Source of the DNA: Anthostomella pinea
Lineage: Eukaryota; Ascomycota; Sordariomycetes; Xylariales; Xylariaceae
Direction: 5' to 3'
NCBI GenBank assembly: GCA_963556695.1
Contig: CAUWAG010000012.1
Coordinates: forward strand, 558,001-622,000
Length of the DNA: 64,000 nt
This document shows positions 42,756-54,191 of this stretch, piece by piece. Positions within the stretch are counted from its first letter, which is position 1; each line of letters opens with the position of its first letter. The notes under the pieces were generated by a model. The model made no database searches. It had not been told where the DNA came from and saw nothing but the letters and a program-made list of their open reading frames with translations. The translations under genes were made by a program, and so were the position numbers.

Positions 42756-43240
42756 TGTTACGGACCAACAAATACAGCGGCCCGTCGGCAGGCCAGACGG
42801 GAACCCATTGGTAGAGGATCGATGGGAACACCACGCACGGGATAACGCTTGTGCGGATCACGTGACCAGGGACATCGGCTCACAGGCTCACGGTGATCCA
42901 GGCTCACAGGCTCACGGTGATCCAGGCTCACGGGATCACAGTGAACCAAGAGCAGACACTCCATCAGTGAGGGAGAGATTGGATATATAAGGATGGACAT
43001 TTCCTAGCTAGAACAGATAGACAGTCTCTACCTCAGTGATCAATCTAAGCATCTTAGCCAACCCTAAGGTGGGAGAAATCTCCTGACGACTCGACTACAC
43101 AGTGAACCCAGTTCAGACCAAGCCCCAGCATCTGAGTGTCTTCTAGTTGACAGAAGCCTCTACCGTCTTTTGTGTTGACTTACCTCAGAACATAAACCCT
43201 ATAGAACCCTTTAGCCTTATAGGTTAGACGGCTCGTCACA
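42756..43240. repeat. Solo LTR with 5-bp target duplication
   Basis: 485 bp starting TGTTACGGACC and ending CGTCACA, flanked by AGAAA at 42751-42755 and 43241-43245. TG...CA ends with a 5-bp duplication fit a Ty3/gypsy-type LTR left by recombination. It contains the 24-bp tandem repeat at 42877-42948. Confidence 0.85.
42877..42948 (+). repeat. 24-bp tandem repeat, three units
   Basis: Two identical units of GGCTCACAGGCTCACGGTGA plus TCCA, and a diverged third. Inside the solo LTR. Confidence 0.8.
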
Positions 43241-43455
43241 AGAAACCACCCCGGTATTGTTTGTTCCATTTGCATTTACATCGTCATATGCGAACCCATA
43301 TCCCTTTCCATCCGCTAGAAGCTCATGAATAATACGACTGAAATGATTTGTAGGATTTTCGTCGTAGTATAGACTGCGGTTGGCAGACGGCTGTATGCTC
43401 CCACCAGGTGTTAGTAGCGTACTGCGGGTAAATGCTGCACACAGAACAGGCACTA

Positions 43456-43999
43456 TCGTGTGCTAGTCCCTTCAATCTATATGGGACGAGGTGATCCCTG
43501 AGGGAGGTTTCTAGGTAGCAGGGCAAACGGGAGGTTGCGCGTCAAGATTACGATTCCAACGCATAGTACCGAGACAAGCCAATAAACTTCGATCAACGCC
43601 CTCGAAAGCTAAAGCTGATCTCATTACTCGTAAATTCCAAATAGACTGGCACATCTAGAAACACCATCGGCAGTGGCCTCGTGCGTGAGGCCCGGGATCA
43701 AGTGTTTCCAAGAAAAGTGAACAGAGAGAAGCTCAACATCGTAATCTGGAGTGGCGTTCATCGGGGTGCTTGGAAGATCCTCCAAAACTCACCCTTAAGT
43801 CTATCAGTAATCACATTTTCCACAATAACCGCATTCCTTGTCGCAAGCTGTCAAGTCCCCGCTATCACTATAGCCGCCATCGCTGTACCTGTCATCCCAA
43901 TCGTCACCACCTCTATAGTAACCATCATCGTTGTTGGAGAGGGGGGGTTCAACTTGGATGGTCCGTGGCTCAGTGTCCCTGGTAACCTATGTCACTGTG
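43456..43999. other. Unassigned region
   Basis: No gene recognised. Plus-strand frame 43681-44037 contains a hydrophobic stretch (ITIAAIAVPVIPIVTTSIVTIIVV), but it overlaps the next gene's 3' end and has no other support. Confidence 0.3.
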
Positions 44000-45372
44000 T
44001 CATCCAGTGTGTCTTGATACGGGCTGTCTTGGTGTGAATACCCGCTGGTGTCCGACTATACCGGGCTCCTCAACGTTTCCCCCCATGAGGCTCTGCTGGA
44101 GAGCCTCATCCTCGCGTTGACAGTGCTGAAGTAGCGCCTGCGTAGGGCCCGAGTCGAACACGCGCAGAATATCGCCTCCATACGCGGTCACATAGTCCAT
44201 GTGGTTGTCAAGCTCAAGAACTTTCTTGACGATTTTCTGCAGCCTGGCTTTCCCACTCGGCAACTGAATCCTGTCCACTTCAAGGTAGCGCATTGCCGAG
44301 ACCACTGTCTCTTTGACCTGCGCAATGTGAACTGGAACACGCCGACAGGACTTGTGCGCGGCGCAGAAATCGCTGACAAAGTTGATGACGTTTGGCTCGA
44401 TCAGCTCAGTCTCCCACCGATTTTCGATTTCGAGTCCGAGGTGGAGCTCCAAATTGACCCGATCAAGGCACAATAGAATGACGAGAGTGTTCAAATGAAG
44501 CTCCTGTCCGATTGTGAGGAATACAAAGCGCAGAATGCTATGCAAAGTCGCAGTTTCAGGCTGTGCTGGTTCGATGAGCCGTTCTGGCGTGAGAGGCAGT
44601 GGGTTCTGAGTCCACAAAGTCTCTTGAGTGTCAGAAGGCCAACCATAGGGGGGGGGTAAGATGTATGTTGTTCTGCAGAGAGGTGCAGTACTAATCAGGC
44701 GCGAAGGCCATGTATATGTACACGTATGATCCCTTTGTTCTCGGGATGCTTCCTGACATTGAGATTGGGCTTGGACTTGCTGAGGGTAACGTGACACTTG
44801 TTCCTCTTCGGGGGCCTTGCTCTGCGGTGGACTCAATTCCTTCACCATGTCAGCCTCTGGTTTCTCTATGTTTTGCCGACGGAGATGTAGGTCGATATCT
44901 CGAGACGGTCGTGCTAGTGTGGCTCGCCAGTGGTGCGTGTTCTTGGGGTTCTTCTGATACAAGTTGACTTCGAAGAACTTGTCGTGGGTGCCACATCTAA
45001 AGTTCTTGTATCTGACGATGATGAAGTATTAGCCGGTGGTCTGGAACCTGCCAGCCTCTTGGGGAGGACTCACGAGTTGAGCTTCTCGAAGTTCGACCCG
45101 ACTAGCTCGTCCTCTGCTGCCTCGGCGAAGTCCGAGCCATTAGCTTTGGGAATAAAGTATCTGATGAATTCTTGCGGTCCGTAGTTGATCTGTCTCACGA
45201 GTTGAATCGCATATGGTGCATTGTTGATGCCCGTCGTAAGGGCCTCCTTCGGGGGCCCAGATGGGTTCTGAAGATGCGCCCAAAGGGTAAATGCCGTGAA
45301 CTTGAACTCGTGGTCGAGTACTCGTGGGCGGAACGGGCTCACAGACGAGCAGCAGAAAAGAGCGGCAGACAT
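44000..45372 (-). CDS. Hypothetical protein, 436 aa, two exons
   Basis: Exon 1 45372-45074 and exon 2 45011-44000. The intron (45073-45012, 62 nt) has donor GTGAGT, branch-like CTAATAC and acceptor CAG, phase 2. Splicing joins DELVGSNFEKLNS to YKNFRCGTHDKFFEVNLYQK. The first ATG of the open frame (MSAALFCC) is used; an upstream alternative is not an ATG. Residues ~20-100 look folded (HEFKFTAFTLWAHLQNPSGP, YGPQEFIRYFIPKANGSD). The middle is proline/glutamine-rich. Residues ~250-410 are helical with hydrophobic segments (HSILRFVFLTIGQELHLNTL). Cys/His residues in CAAHKSCRRVPVHI are not a recognised motif. I do not know the family. Intact frame and good splice signals suggest a real gene. Confidence 0.6.
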
Positions 45373-47869
45373 ATTCTCATCTAACACAGGAATACTGCCT
45401 CAAGATCTTGTGAACAAGTCGTGAACCCCGTTGAACACAATGTGACGGGAAGGGCATGAGAGAACAGGTATCTCAGAGAAACTTACCAACGACAGAGGAA
45501 GCTCCGCGGGGCATATAGGTACTTGAATCAGCCGCTTCTGACACGTCAGCACGGATTGAAACCATGTGTGACATTATTACAAGACTCATGCAGGTAGCTA
45601 GTAGTGGGAATACACATCCGGCATGTCCCGAGGACTGCAGGCTGTCTTGCACGATTCCCTGATAGATCGACGTGCTGGTACGTACATGGGAGCAATCACG
45701 GGGTTTTTATTTTACGGCGAGATACTGGCTAGGGCAAATGAATCTGCAACGATACGTGGCGCATTTGTCAGTTTGAAACAGACACCATCATCACTGGTAC
45801 AGTATTCTGTCACCTATCAAGATGGCAAGCATTGGGAGTGGGTGACACAACCGTAGAGAAGCATGAGTGCCACCCGTCAAAATAAATCTCGGCTTACACA
45901 TATGCATTGGATGGGATTTGTTGACTTGTATGCAGTCTGCCGAAGGGATACGACCTGCTGGTTGGTTGCATCTTGGCTGCATAGGCCTGCATCGTCCGCC
46001 ATGCAATACTCCAACAGCCTCGGGTGGCAGCAGGCAAGTACCGTAGCCAGGCACCCAGGATCTTGATGTTGCCATGGTGGTGGAGTGCCTGCAAGTTGAT
46101 ACCAAGACGACCAATAGTAGCTCAAGACAAGGATCGCGCAAGTGGGACAGAATGTGACCTTGCACCGGGATGCTACAGTATTTTGGGGGCCGTTGTTCAG
46201 CTTGCGAGAGAGACAACGGTCTTTTGTCATGAACACGGCCCGAGGAGGCTCAAGGAGCGTTTCCGCCGGAATACTAACAGGCTGCCATTGGCTACGAGTC
46301 TTCGTCGCGTGCAGAAGCGGACTGGTCTGGAAATAGAAGGTCGATCGCTTGATGCAGCTTCAATCCTCAGCCTGAAGCAGGCTGCGATGCAGCGATCCTT
46401 GGCCTCGTGTGATGGTGGGTGGTACAACAGGATGAAGAAACCCTTGTCGACCGGTTCGAGGTCCTGCTGCCGGTGCTGCCGTGACACGGAGGACAATTGC
46501 ATCCAAGGGGTTTCCATTGACAAGACGTGATGAGATGTATTGTTGGTGGTTCGGTTAGAAGTTGATTTAACCTCGGACTTGGGCGGGGCTCTTAGTGCTT
46601 CAGAGGAGCTGGCAGCTGACACTCCCAGTTACTGCTGCCGCCAGCCGCCGGCCAAGATACTTATAAGCGGGTCCTCTGCTGGGAGATTTGACTTTCCAGC
46701 GTACGGTAAACTTCACCGAAACTCACAATCTCCGGTCTCTGCAGTGTCACACCAGGAAATCAAATTGTATCGAATGAGGGGAACCTGGGCGCTGGCTACA
46801 TGCACATAAGACGCGCCGAATACGGCAAGACCGACGAGATGTGCCGTGTCGTTACACTGCAGCTGCAGGTGCGCGGGGTGGATGAGAAATAGGGGAAAGA
46901 TCACTCAGGGGGCGGCCGGGCTAATGAATATCTGCATCCGCACCCGCATCCTTGGATTTCTCACCAATTGGCCCTGGTATCGTCGCATGTACATGATCAG
47001 AACGCCGATCTGCAAGGCGACTCCAAAGTGGCGTTGGCGTCAATGGAGGAGCTTGTCGGTACGCAGGTTGCTCAGCTGCCGAAGTCAGATTTTCCGCTCA
47101 CAGCAGATTGGGGGCGGGAAATCGAGGCTGGCAAGCTGACCACTTGGCAGCAATGACCAATATCTCGAATGCTCAAGCCAGAGGAGATGAGCGCACCACG
47201 GTCGGCGCTCGCCTGCACCGGGTTTGGGGCGACATCTATTTCAGCAGGTCATTCGCCTGTTTGCACACGCAGAGCTTCGCCCTACAGCTTCAAGAGTTGC
47301 GTGACTGTATGACTAGCAAATTGCTTGGGCTTGCAGGCTGAGCATCGAGCAGAAACATGCGGTGCGTAAGTTCGGAATTGCCTGGCGTGTGCAAAAAAAT
47401 ATCCACCGGTCGACATTTGCAACAGTAGACAGTAGTTCACAGCATAAGTGTTGTGAGACATGTGCGACAACACACAGGCTTCCAATAAGCGATACAATGT
47501 GCCTGATCGGCTCACAACTATATATCATTGACAGGCTATCCGACTTATCGATTGAGTCTGTAATTAGTTGTGAGGGCGAGCACGTTGCTGTGCGGCTTGC
47601 GGGTTGACCGGAAACCCGGAACAAAGATGACTGTGTACCGTTGTCGGCCACTAGACTGAGACGTGGGTGGAATTTCCAGCATGCTGAACGCCTTATCCTT
47701 CGGACGTATTGTAGTTTTCTTTCCATTGTTTCATTCTCTCGTATGCAGGTGGCGGAGGTAGGCGGATGTAGGCCAAGGCACGTCTACCAACTTCGTCTTA
47801 GCATAATCTCGCCGCCCACCACAGGCAAATTATAGCAAAATGGCTTCACCCCCCGGCTTACAGATCAAC
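45373..47869. other. Unassigned 2.5-kb region
   Basis: No gene, RNA or repeat recognised. Several overlapping frames on both strands (e.g. 46024-46530 plus, 45877-46236 minus) carry no motif; splice-disrupted gene remains cannot be excluded. Confidence 0.3.
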
Positions 47870-48205
47870 AAAGCACTACACGGACCTCAATGACCGAGCG
47901 AGGAACCTGGCCGACTATTTCAACGAAAGGCACAGATTTGAGTACCTGAAGAGTCTCCATTCTCCAGAAGGCGGGGCGCTTCTTTGCAACCACTGCCAAC
48001 CAGCGCAACGCGGCCGGCGACGTCCTACGCCAGGTAGTGATCAAGCAGGGAATCGGGTCGGACTGGGATCTCATCGATGAAGTTCCAAGGTTGGAATCGT
48101 TGAGGGGAGCAGAGCATATAGTCCAGCTGTTTGCTGTGGAAGATCCTCCTGACGAGGATGATGATAAAGTCGTGTTTGAACCCCAGGGAGGTTCTTACGT
48201 AACCC
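47870..48205 (+). pseudogene. Protein kinase N-lobe remnant
   Basis: Two frames: RFEYLKSLHSPEGGALLC (glycine-loop region, degenerate), then after a shift RQVVIKQGIGSDWDLIDEVP and LESLRGAEHIVQLFAVEDPP, matching VxxKxG...E...LxxLxxxxHIVxL of fungal kinases (VAIK lysine and alpha-C glutamate). Hinge and C-lobe do not follow: 48206 onward reads SYVTPVITKNDMTAFIVPTL without kinase motifs. A fragment, not functional. Confidence 0.55.
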
Positions 48206-49035
48206 CTGTGATAACAAAGAATGATATGACAGCTTTCATAGTACCTACCCTTAGATGGTTGGAAGCTCAAGGGATAGTACCATCAGGGGGGTTAATACTG
48301 GCGTCACGTAAGAGAAGTCGAGAGGGGGCTGAGAAGGATTGGACATGGGTGCTCATAACCCGTAACATGCAGCCGACACACTGACGTGGCATGCAGGATG
48401 GCCACATCCATAGGCTCAATCTTCGTAGCAGGGGCTATTCCTTCTCCAAAGAGTATGCAATAAAGACAAGGGCTATAATCAATCAGGAGAGGCAACGACG
48501 GATGATTGCGGCCCTTCGCAAGAAAGAGGAAGAAGCTCGGAAGAAGAAAGACGGCGTCTGTTGGTCTTCACCAAGTCATTCATCATGAATCACAACAGTA
48601 GTGGCTGCAGAGAGCTTTGAGGAGATGCGGGATTGTCAAGCAAGTTCAATTGATAGTAAAAGATAAAAAAAAATTAAAAAAAATTCATATAGGATACGCA
48701 AGCTATTTTCTAGCTGGGGCTATCGCTCCCGCCTAGGTTACCCTGGTGAACGAAGACGAGGCGATAGTCTGATAGTCAGCTCCCCTTTACGCTGCTCCAT
48801 CGCTAGCCTCCCACTCTGCGCTTTGCTCTCTTCAGCTCTTCTAGTCTGTTGAGCAGACACTAGATGGCTTAAATAAAGGAGCTTGCGGCTGGAGGGTCGA
48901 TCCGCACAACTATAAATCACATAATGCTAGGAATCTGATCAATATTGCACTGTGATTTCAAGTCGAACCTCTCTCTCCCAGTCAAGTGAAGGCCTGTTGA
49001 GATTATGTTAAAGAAGCCCAAAGATGCCAATTTGC
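48206..49035. other. Unassigned region
   Basis: Contains an A-rich stretch (48660-48690) and a highly charged frame (QERQRRMIAALRKKEEEARK, 48391-48588) without a recognised domain. 3' flank of the 519-aa gene. Confidence 0.3.
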
Positions 49036-50651
49036 CTAAGTCAAAACAGAGCCGCGTGTGCTTTGTTGGGTTCCGATGGACTGGGGCGCGTTGGATACAG
49101 GCGACTTTCGCTTCTTTTGCTTTCTATTCTTTGGCTCCGGGGGTATAGTCTGTGCCTTGACATATAAACCAAGACGCCGACTTCGACGGGGTTTGAAGGT
49201 TTCTGGTGCCGATTCCACCACTCCTGAGCCAGACGTAACGCCACCTCCACTCTGTGTTGCTAGGTGTAGTTTTGGGGCCGTATCACTGCAGCCGTTTTGC
49301 CTCCTTCGCTTCGGCTGAGCTTGAGGCTCGGTGCCACTCAAGTCGTCCTCGCGTGTTCTCTCCTCCATCGTGTCCTTTCTGGCATCATCCTGATTGTCAT
49401 CACGCTTTCTCTTCTTCTTCTTCGAGCCTTCAATGGCCTCATCTTTAGTTGTCTCGGACACACTCGTCTCCATCTCTATCACGGACAGCTGTCCTAGGAC
49501 CCACTGTGCTCTAAGCTCTTCGCGACAACAAGCGGCCTCGGACCGTCGGTACGCCCGTGTCTCCTTGAGGAATTGGAGGATGCTGTGATTATTTGCTCGT
49601 AGCATCTCGAGCTCTTGTTGGGCGGCTGTCTCGGTTGTCGTAGCCGAAGAGGACCGCGACCAGTTGACACTTTCCAGCTTTTTCCACGCCTTGCGATATC
49701 GCGGATCTGCGAGTTTCATGGCTGCCGCGTGCCTGTCCCGACACCAATAGACGTAACTGAGATATTCAACCCAGGTGGTCCAGTCGTCTTGCTGGCATGG
49801 ATCTTCGGAAAGCCGGACTGGTTGTGTGAAATGATGCATCGCTAGTCGTTTCCTGACAGCCTCCGCATAGGCAGCGAAGCCCTCGCGGCCTGACTCCTCC
49901 AGAGAGGTCGGTTCATGGTCCCACATACGCTTCATCGTGCTGTCAAATGAAGGGTCAAAAGCAATATCAACTTCTCCCTTGTGCAGAAGCGTCTTCTTCT
50001 GCCAAGCTAGGTAGGCGGGGAAGCCCGCCTCACCCGCCGCCTTGCCACGGTTGTCCCACTGCCATCTTTGCTGGTAGACGTTCCAATGCTCGAGCTGGGC
50101 CGAGATTATTTCCGGCACGTCGCCATCTCCAAGTCTGGAGCCCTTGTCGTCTACCCACGCCGCAATTGCCTGCTGCAGGCCTCCCGAGCCGCATGTCAGA
50201 AGTTCGAGCGACACTGCCGGCCTGCCGCCAGTTCTGAGGAGCTCGTTATAACAGAAAGCCTCGTAGCCTGCATTGCCTTGGGTTGGCGGGGGGCTGGCGG
50301 TTGGGGATCTCGCAGGTGATTGCGGTGACCGTGACTGTTTGAATTCGCGGGGTTCAGCGAGGCGCTTGAAGAGATCGTCGGCGTCTAGTAAACCAGCTTT
50401 TCCTATCGCAGAGCTGTGGGCGCAAGGAATTAGCTTGTAAAGTTTCGAAGGAGGAGCATTGACACTCACTTCAACTTGTCGCTGAGCTCTTCTCTTTGGG
50501 TGTCTGAGAGGCTTGGAATGCCTGTGACTCTCGAGATGTCGAACTCGGTGCCATTGAGTCCGGTTCGAGAAGCGTTCACGAAGCGGACGAGCTGGTTCTC
50601 GTCCCAGCTGAGCAAATCTTTAGCAGAGATGGGCTGTTCAATTGACGACAT
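49036..50651 (-). CDS. Hypothetical nuclear-type protein, 519 aa, two exons
   Basis: Exon 1 50651-50470, exon 2 50413-49036; intron 50469-50414 (56 nt, donor GTGAGT, branch-like CTAAT, acceptor CAG), phase 2. The N-terminal ~60 residues (KDLLSWDENQLVRFVNASRT...SDTQREELSDKL) look like a SAM/helical-type module. Residues ~130-330 are rich in conserved Trp/Tyr (QLEHWNVYQQRWQWDNRGKA; DDWTTWVEYLSYVYWCRDRH). An alpha-helical coiled-coil-like part (TETAAQQELEMLRANNHSIL) is followed by a lysine-rich NLS-like cluster (KKKKRKRDD) and further basic clusters, suggesting nuclear location. Family not recognised with certainty. It lies 313 bp downstream of the FHA-kinase on the same strand; coordinated function is possible but unproven. 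Confidence 0.75.
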
Positions 50652-50963
50652 GTGTTCGGATAAGGGTGCGACAACTTCGTTTTCGGTGGTGAGAAGTAAG
50701 GAGCGAGTGGTGCAGACTCATTTCCAAATGCGTACTGGCTGGAGCTTAGCTAGCTGCCGAGGCGGAATTTACAGGGGATATTGCTAGGGCCTAGGCGGGC
50801 AACACCAGGGGTACCGCCCCACCCAGGCTGGGTAGCTGTTTTATAAGTGGGCCCCGAACCTTGACGTTTCAGATCTCACGATGTCAATAATGGAGCTACT
50901 GCCTGTCTTTAAATTTTCTTTTTTCGAGCCTATACTATAAATAAACACTTCAAAACCTCTCCT

Positions 50964-53108
50964 CTACTCCAGGCCCCAGTTTTTATCATCCTCCAATACC
51001 TTCGGCCGTTTCCTGGACAAAACCTCTTCGACAACGGTTCTCTTGTCCTTTGTCCCACCATCGACAGCCGTGTTTCCAGCCACATTATTGGCGAGGTCGT
51101 TCAATATGGCGCTGACAATGTATGACTCCGTGAAGCTTATCTTCTGTTCTTCCTCCCCTTCCTCCCCTCCTTCTTTTCCTCTCTCCACTGGCGCGGACCA
51201 CAGATCCCCATCGACCATGGATGCGGCGGCGGCAGCAGCGCGAGCCGTCTCCACCGACACCCCAAGTGATCGTTCAAATTCCGACATGTCCGACGGCACC
51301 AGCCCGAGCCGGCGATCAATGGCGCCAGTGTCATCGTAGCCCAAGGAGGCAATGAGGCTTGTTCCATACTCTTGTTGTATGGGAGTCCTGTCCGCTGGCA
51401 AAGCCTTGGGCGTGGATGGGTTGTTCTCGTCTTCAGCCTCTTCGTCATCTTCGCGCAAGGGTGGAGCATAGTGATCAGTGGTCGTCTGGAAGGATTCCAC
51501 GGACGAAATTGCCACGTCGCACTGGCGCGTCTCTTTCCCAAACAACTCCAGTGCCTTGGTGTGGCATGCTGGCGCCGTCCGGCGGCCACTTGGCTTGACC
51601 ACCAACATGCATTCCAGGACAAAGGCGAGTAGTCTTCTGGTGCCATGATGCTTGAGGTGTGCCCGAACAAACTCGACCAATACCTCGGCCCAAAGTGTCC
51701 CAGAGGTCCTATAATGGTCTGGGTACAGAGGCAACTCGCCACATTCCAGCCTGGCTATCAAAGCCCCGAGAGACCAGATATCGACCAGTGGACCGTATGT
51801 CGGGTCCTTCGGCAGACAGTACACCTCCGGAGCTCCGTAGGCAAGATTGCCGCAATATGTCTTCAAGATGCTTGCCTGTTTCGATAAGCCGAAGTCGGCA
51901 AACTTGACACAGACGTCATGAGAGCTCCATGTTTGAACTAGGACGTTCTCCGGCTTGATGTCTCGATGCACAATAGGTATTTCTTGTGTGTGGAGATATT
52001 CGAGGCCGGAAAGCAGCTGAATGGCGATATTCTCGCTGTGAAAGGTCGTCATGACTGATAGATAGCGATCCAGAGAGCCTTTGGGGATAAATTCGAAGTA
52101 TAGGTGCGGTTCGTTGTCATCGAAAACTGCGTGTTTCAGTTTCACGATGTGGTCCTAAGTTCAATGACCGTCAGCACCTCTGTACTTTGGTGGATGGTCG
52201 GTCTAACGTCTGTCTTTACTCACATGAGAGATGTCCTTCATCATTTCGGCCTCCTTTGCCCACGCGTCCTTGTCGAAGCCTCTGTCCTTGCGAGGTTCTT
52301 TCAGCGCGTACTCTCGTCTCGTCGTCACGTCCCAGGCGTAATGCACCACGGCAAACACACCTTTCCCCAGCGCCTGTTTCCAGAACATTGGGCCAGGGGC
52401 CTTCACTCCTGGTGTATCGGTCTCCCCTGTGGGAGTGGGAAGCTCCGTCTGCGTGCGGGTGAGAAGCTTGAGGTCGTGAAAGAGATCATCAGCAGTTGTG
52501 CTTCCCTTGCGGAACCGGGCGACGTTGTCGAGATAGGCCTTGGAGGTTCTGTCGTGATTCGGGACGACGAGTTTGAATTGGAGGTCGCCTACGACCTTGA
52601 TGATTGGCGCTTTGCCTTTCGCCAAGGCCGGCCCGCAAGTGCTCCAGGCGATGCCGTGTCCTCGCTCTCCAGCCTCCGTGTCGTAGATAACTCGCGTCCC
52701 AACTGTGGAATTCAAATCTCGCACGACTAGGCAATTCTCGTTATCGAACGTCAGGGCGAAATGATACCAACTGACCCCTTTGTACTTGGGCAAAACCAAA
52801 TCCGAGTTCAGAGAGCATCCAGCCACATAACCCGATGTCGTCTTGGGGGGTTTGCTGAATGGGATCTTGAGGTACGGCTCATCTGGTATTTCATCGCTCT
52901 CGTCTGGCTGCTCTGTCGCCTCTCTGACGAATCGATCGTTGATTTGGACCGGTTGAGGAGAAGGAGGAGGAGGAGAGCCATCTCGAGATCGGGCAGAGAC
53001 CATAAGGTCGGCATTGTGCTCTGAGTGAATGGCAACTTTTGCGCCACTTCTACCTTGACCTTCCACCGGGAAAAGATAGGCGACCGCATCGGGGTCGTAC
53101 ACGGGCAT
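50964..53108 (-). CDS. FHA domain-containing Ser/Thr protein kinase (Rad53/Chk2-like layout)
   Basis: Exon 1 53108-52224, exon 2 52154-50964; intron 52223-52155 (69 nt, donor GTGAGT), phase 0; 691 aa. The start is MPVYDPDAVAYLF. The FHA region spans residues ~75-185 (SGYVAGCSLNSDLVLPKYKG, VSWYHFALTFDNE, VVRDLNSTVGTRVIY). The kinase domain starts with GKGVFAVVHYAWD at 248, lysine in EYALK at 270, HRDIKPEN with D360, DFG with D382 and APE at 403-405; all key residues are present. The C-terminal ~250 residues are acidic and low complexity. FHA domains bind phosphothreonine, so it likely acts in phospho-dependent signalling such as checkpoint-type pathways; the true substrate is unknown. A piece of exon 2 was duplicated to 9185-9694. 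Confidence 0.9.
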
Positions 53109-53659
53109 CTTGACTTGGGTCAATAACGACAGTATGGTGATGAGGAAAGAGGGCAGACAGGCGGACAGCACGACTCACACCTGTGCTTAATGAATAGGCA
53201 CTACGACGTGATCGTGGTACTGCATGAGCCAAGGGGCACATGCACCCAGGGACGAGGCAACTCGCCATCTCAACCATTCAACTCCTCCCAATGCCGTACA
53301 TGCCCTGGCCTCCCCACAATGGGTCCCCCAGCCACCGAATGCGAGCCCACTGGTCAGCGCAAGCTGACCCGGCCCCGTCCACTCAGGTCCCGGGGGGCTG
53401 CCTTGGTCACCGTGCCACCTTGCCGCTTTGCTTGTCGCAGAAAGGAAGAGTGGTGGCCAATCCTATGGAATGTCCTCACCCTTGAACCTTAGCATCCTTC
53501 TCTATCTCATTTGAATCTTGGTATGTAGCCGAGGGTCTTGATAGAGTACTTAACGCGCGCTTAGGGATTAGAAAGAGATTCTTGATGACGGTCACCCTAG
53601 GAGCAAGAACTCCGGTGATCCTCCAACTCGGGTAAACTAGGCGAGACGAATAAAAGGGA
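53109..53659. promoter_or_regulatory. Upstream region of the FHA-kinase gene
   Basis: No gene recognised between the kinase start and the casein kinase relic; presumably contains the kinase promoter. No specific elements identified. Confidence 0.3.
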
Positions 53660-54191
53660 ACATATTATATACCATTGATTTTGGCATGGCAAAGGAGTTC
53701 TCTAATGATGAGCAGTACCGAGGCTATCAGGGTCTCCCATTTGGTGGGACTACCCGCTACGCCAGTATCAAGAACCACGAGGGTCTTGGTAAGCATCCCC
53801 AAGCACTCATCATGGCTGCATCGCTGCTTGCAAAATTGAAGAGCAATCATGGGGTGATGAATTGGAATCCCTAGGGTACATGCTCCTCTACTTTGTTCGT
53901 GGTTCACTCCCTTGGCAGGGTTTGAAGGCCGCGACAGAGGACAAAAAGCGCAAACTTGTCCAACAGAAGAAGATGGCTCTATCAGGCGGGGAGCTTTTCC
54001 GTGATCTTCTGCCGGCTGAGTTTGCCACGTATATCGAATACACGCGGTCGCTGGGGTTTCAGGTCAAACCTGACTATAGGTACCTTCGTACCCTTTTCCG
54101 CACTCGCTTTCAATCTGAGGGCTTCAAGTACGACAACGTCTTTCATTGGACTATCAAACGGTTCCAGGAGATCAACGGCGAGACAAGCTAG
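53660..54191 (+). pseudogene. Casein kinase I-like relic (C-lobe)
   Basis: Starts at the DFG region (IDFGMAKEFSND), continues FGGTTRYASIKNHEGLGKHP, then a frame change at about 53870 leads to ESLGYMLLYFVRGSLPWQGL and SLGFQVKPDYRYLRTLFRTR...GFKYDNVFHWTIKRFQEIN, a clear match to casein kinase I (TRYASIN, LESLGYMLxYFxRGSLPWQG). N-lobe, catalytic loop and the DDLESLGY joint are missing. Frameshifted fragment. Confidence 0.8.

Larger units (their letters stand above)
42697..43455 (-). pseudogene. GH64 beta-1,3-glucanase, C-terminal fragment split by a solo LTR
   Basis: Minus strand from 43455: PVLCAAFTRSTLLTPGGSIQ, then YYDENPTNHFSRIIHELLAD and GKGYGFAYDDVNANGTNNTG, a good match to the end of GH64 laminaripentaose-producing beta-1,3-glucanases (the GKGYxFxYDDV motif is diagnostic). 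Then the LTR at 42756-43240 intervenes. The frame resumes at 42750 with GFDPVRFEINIG and ends at a stop at 42697-42699. The N-terminal three quarters and signal peptide are absent. The LTR and the missing 5' part make this a dead gene; the protein would have been secreted and acted on cell-wall glucan. Confidence 0.75.
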
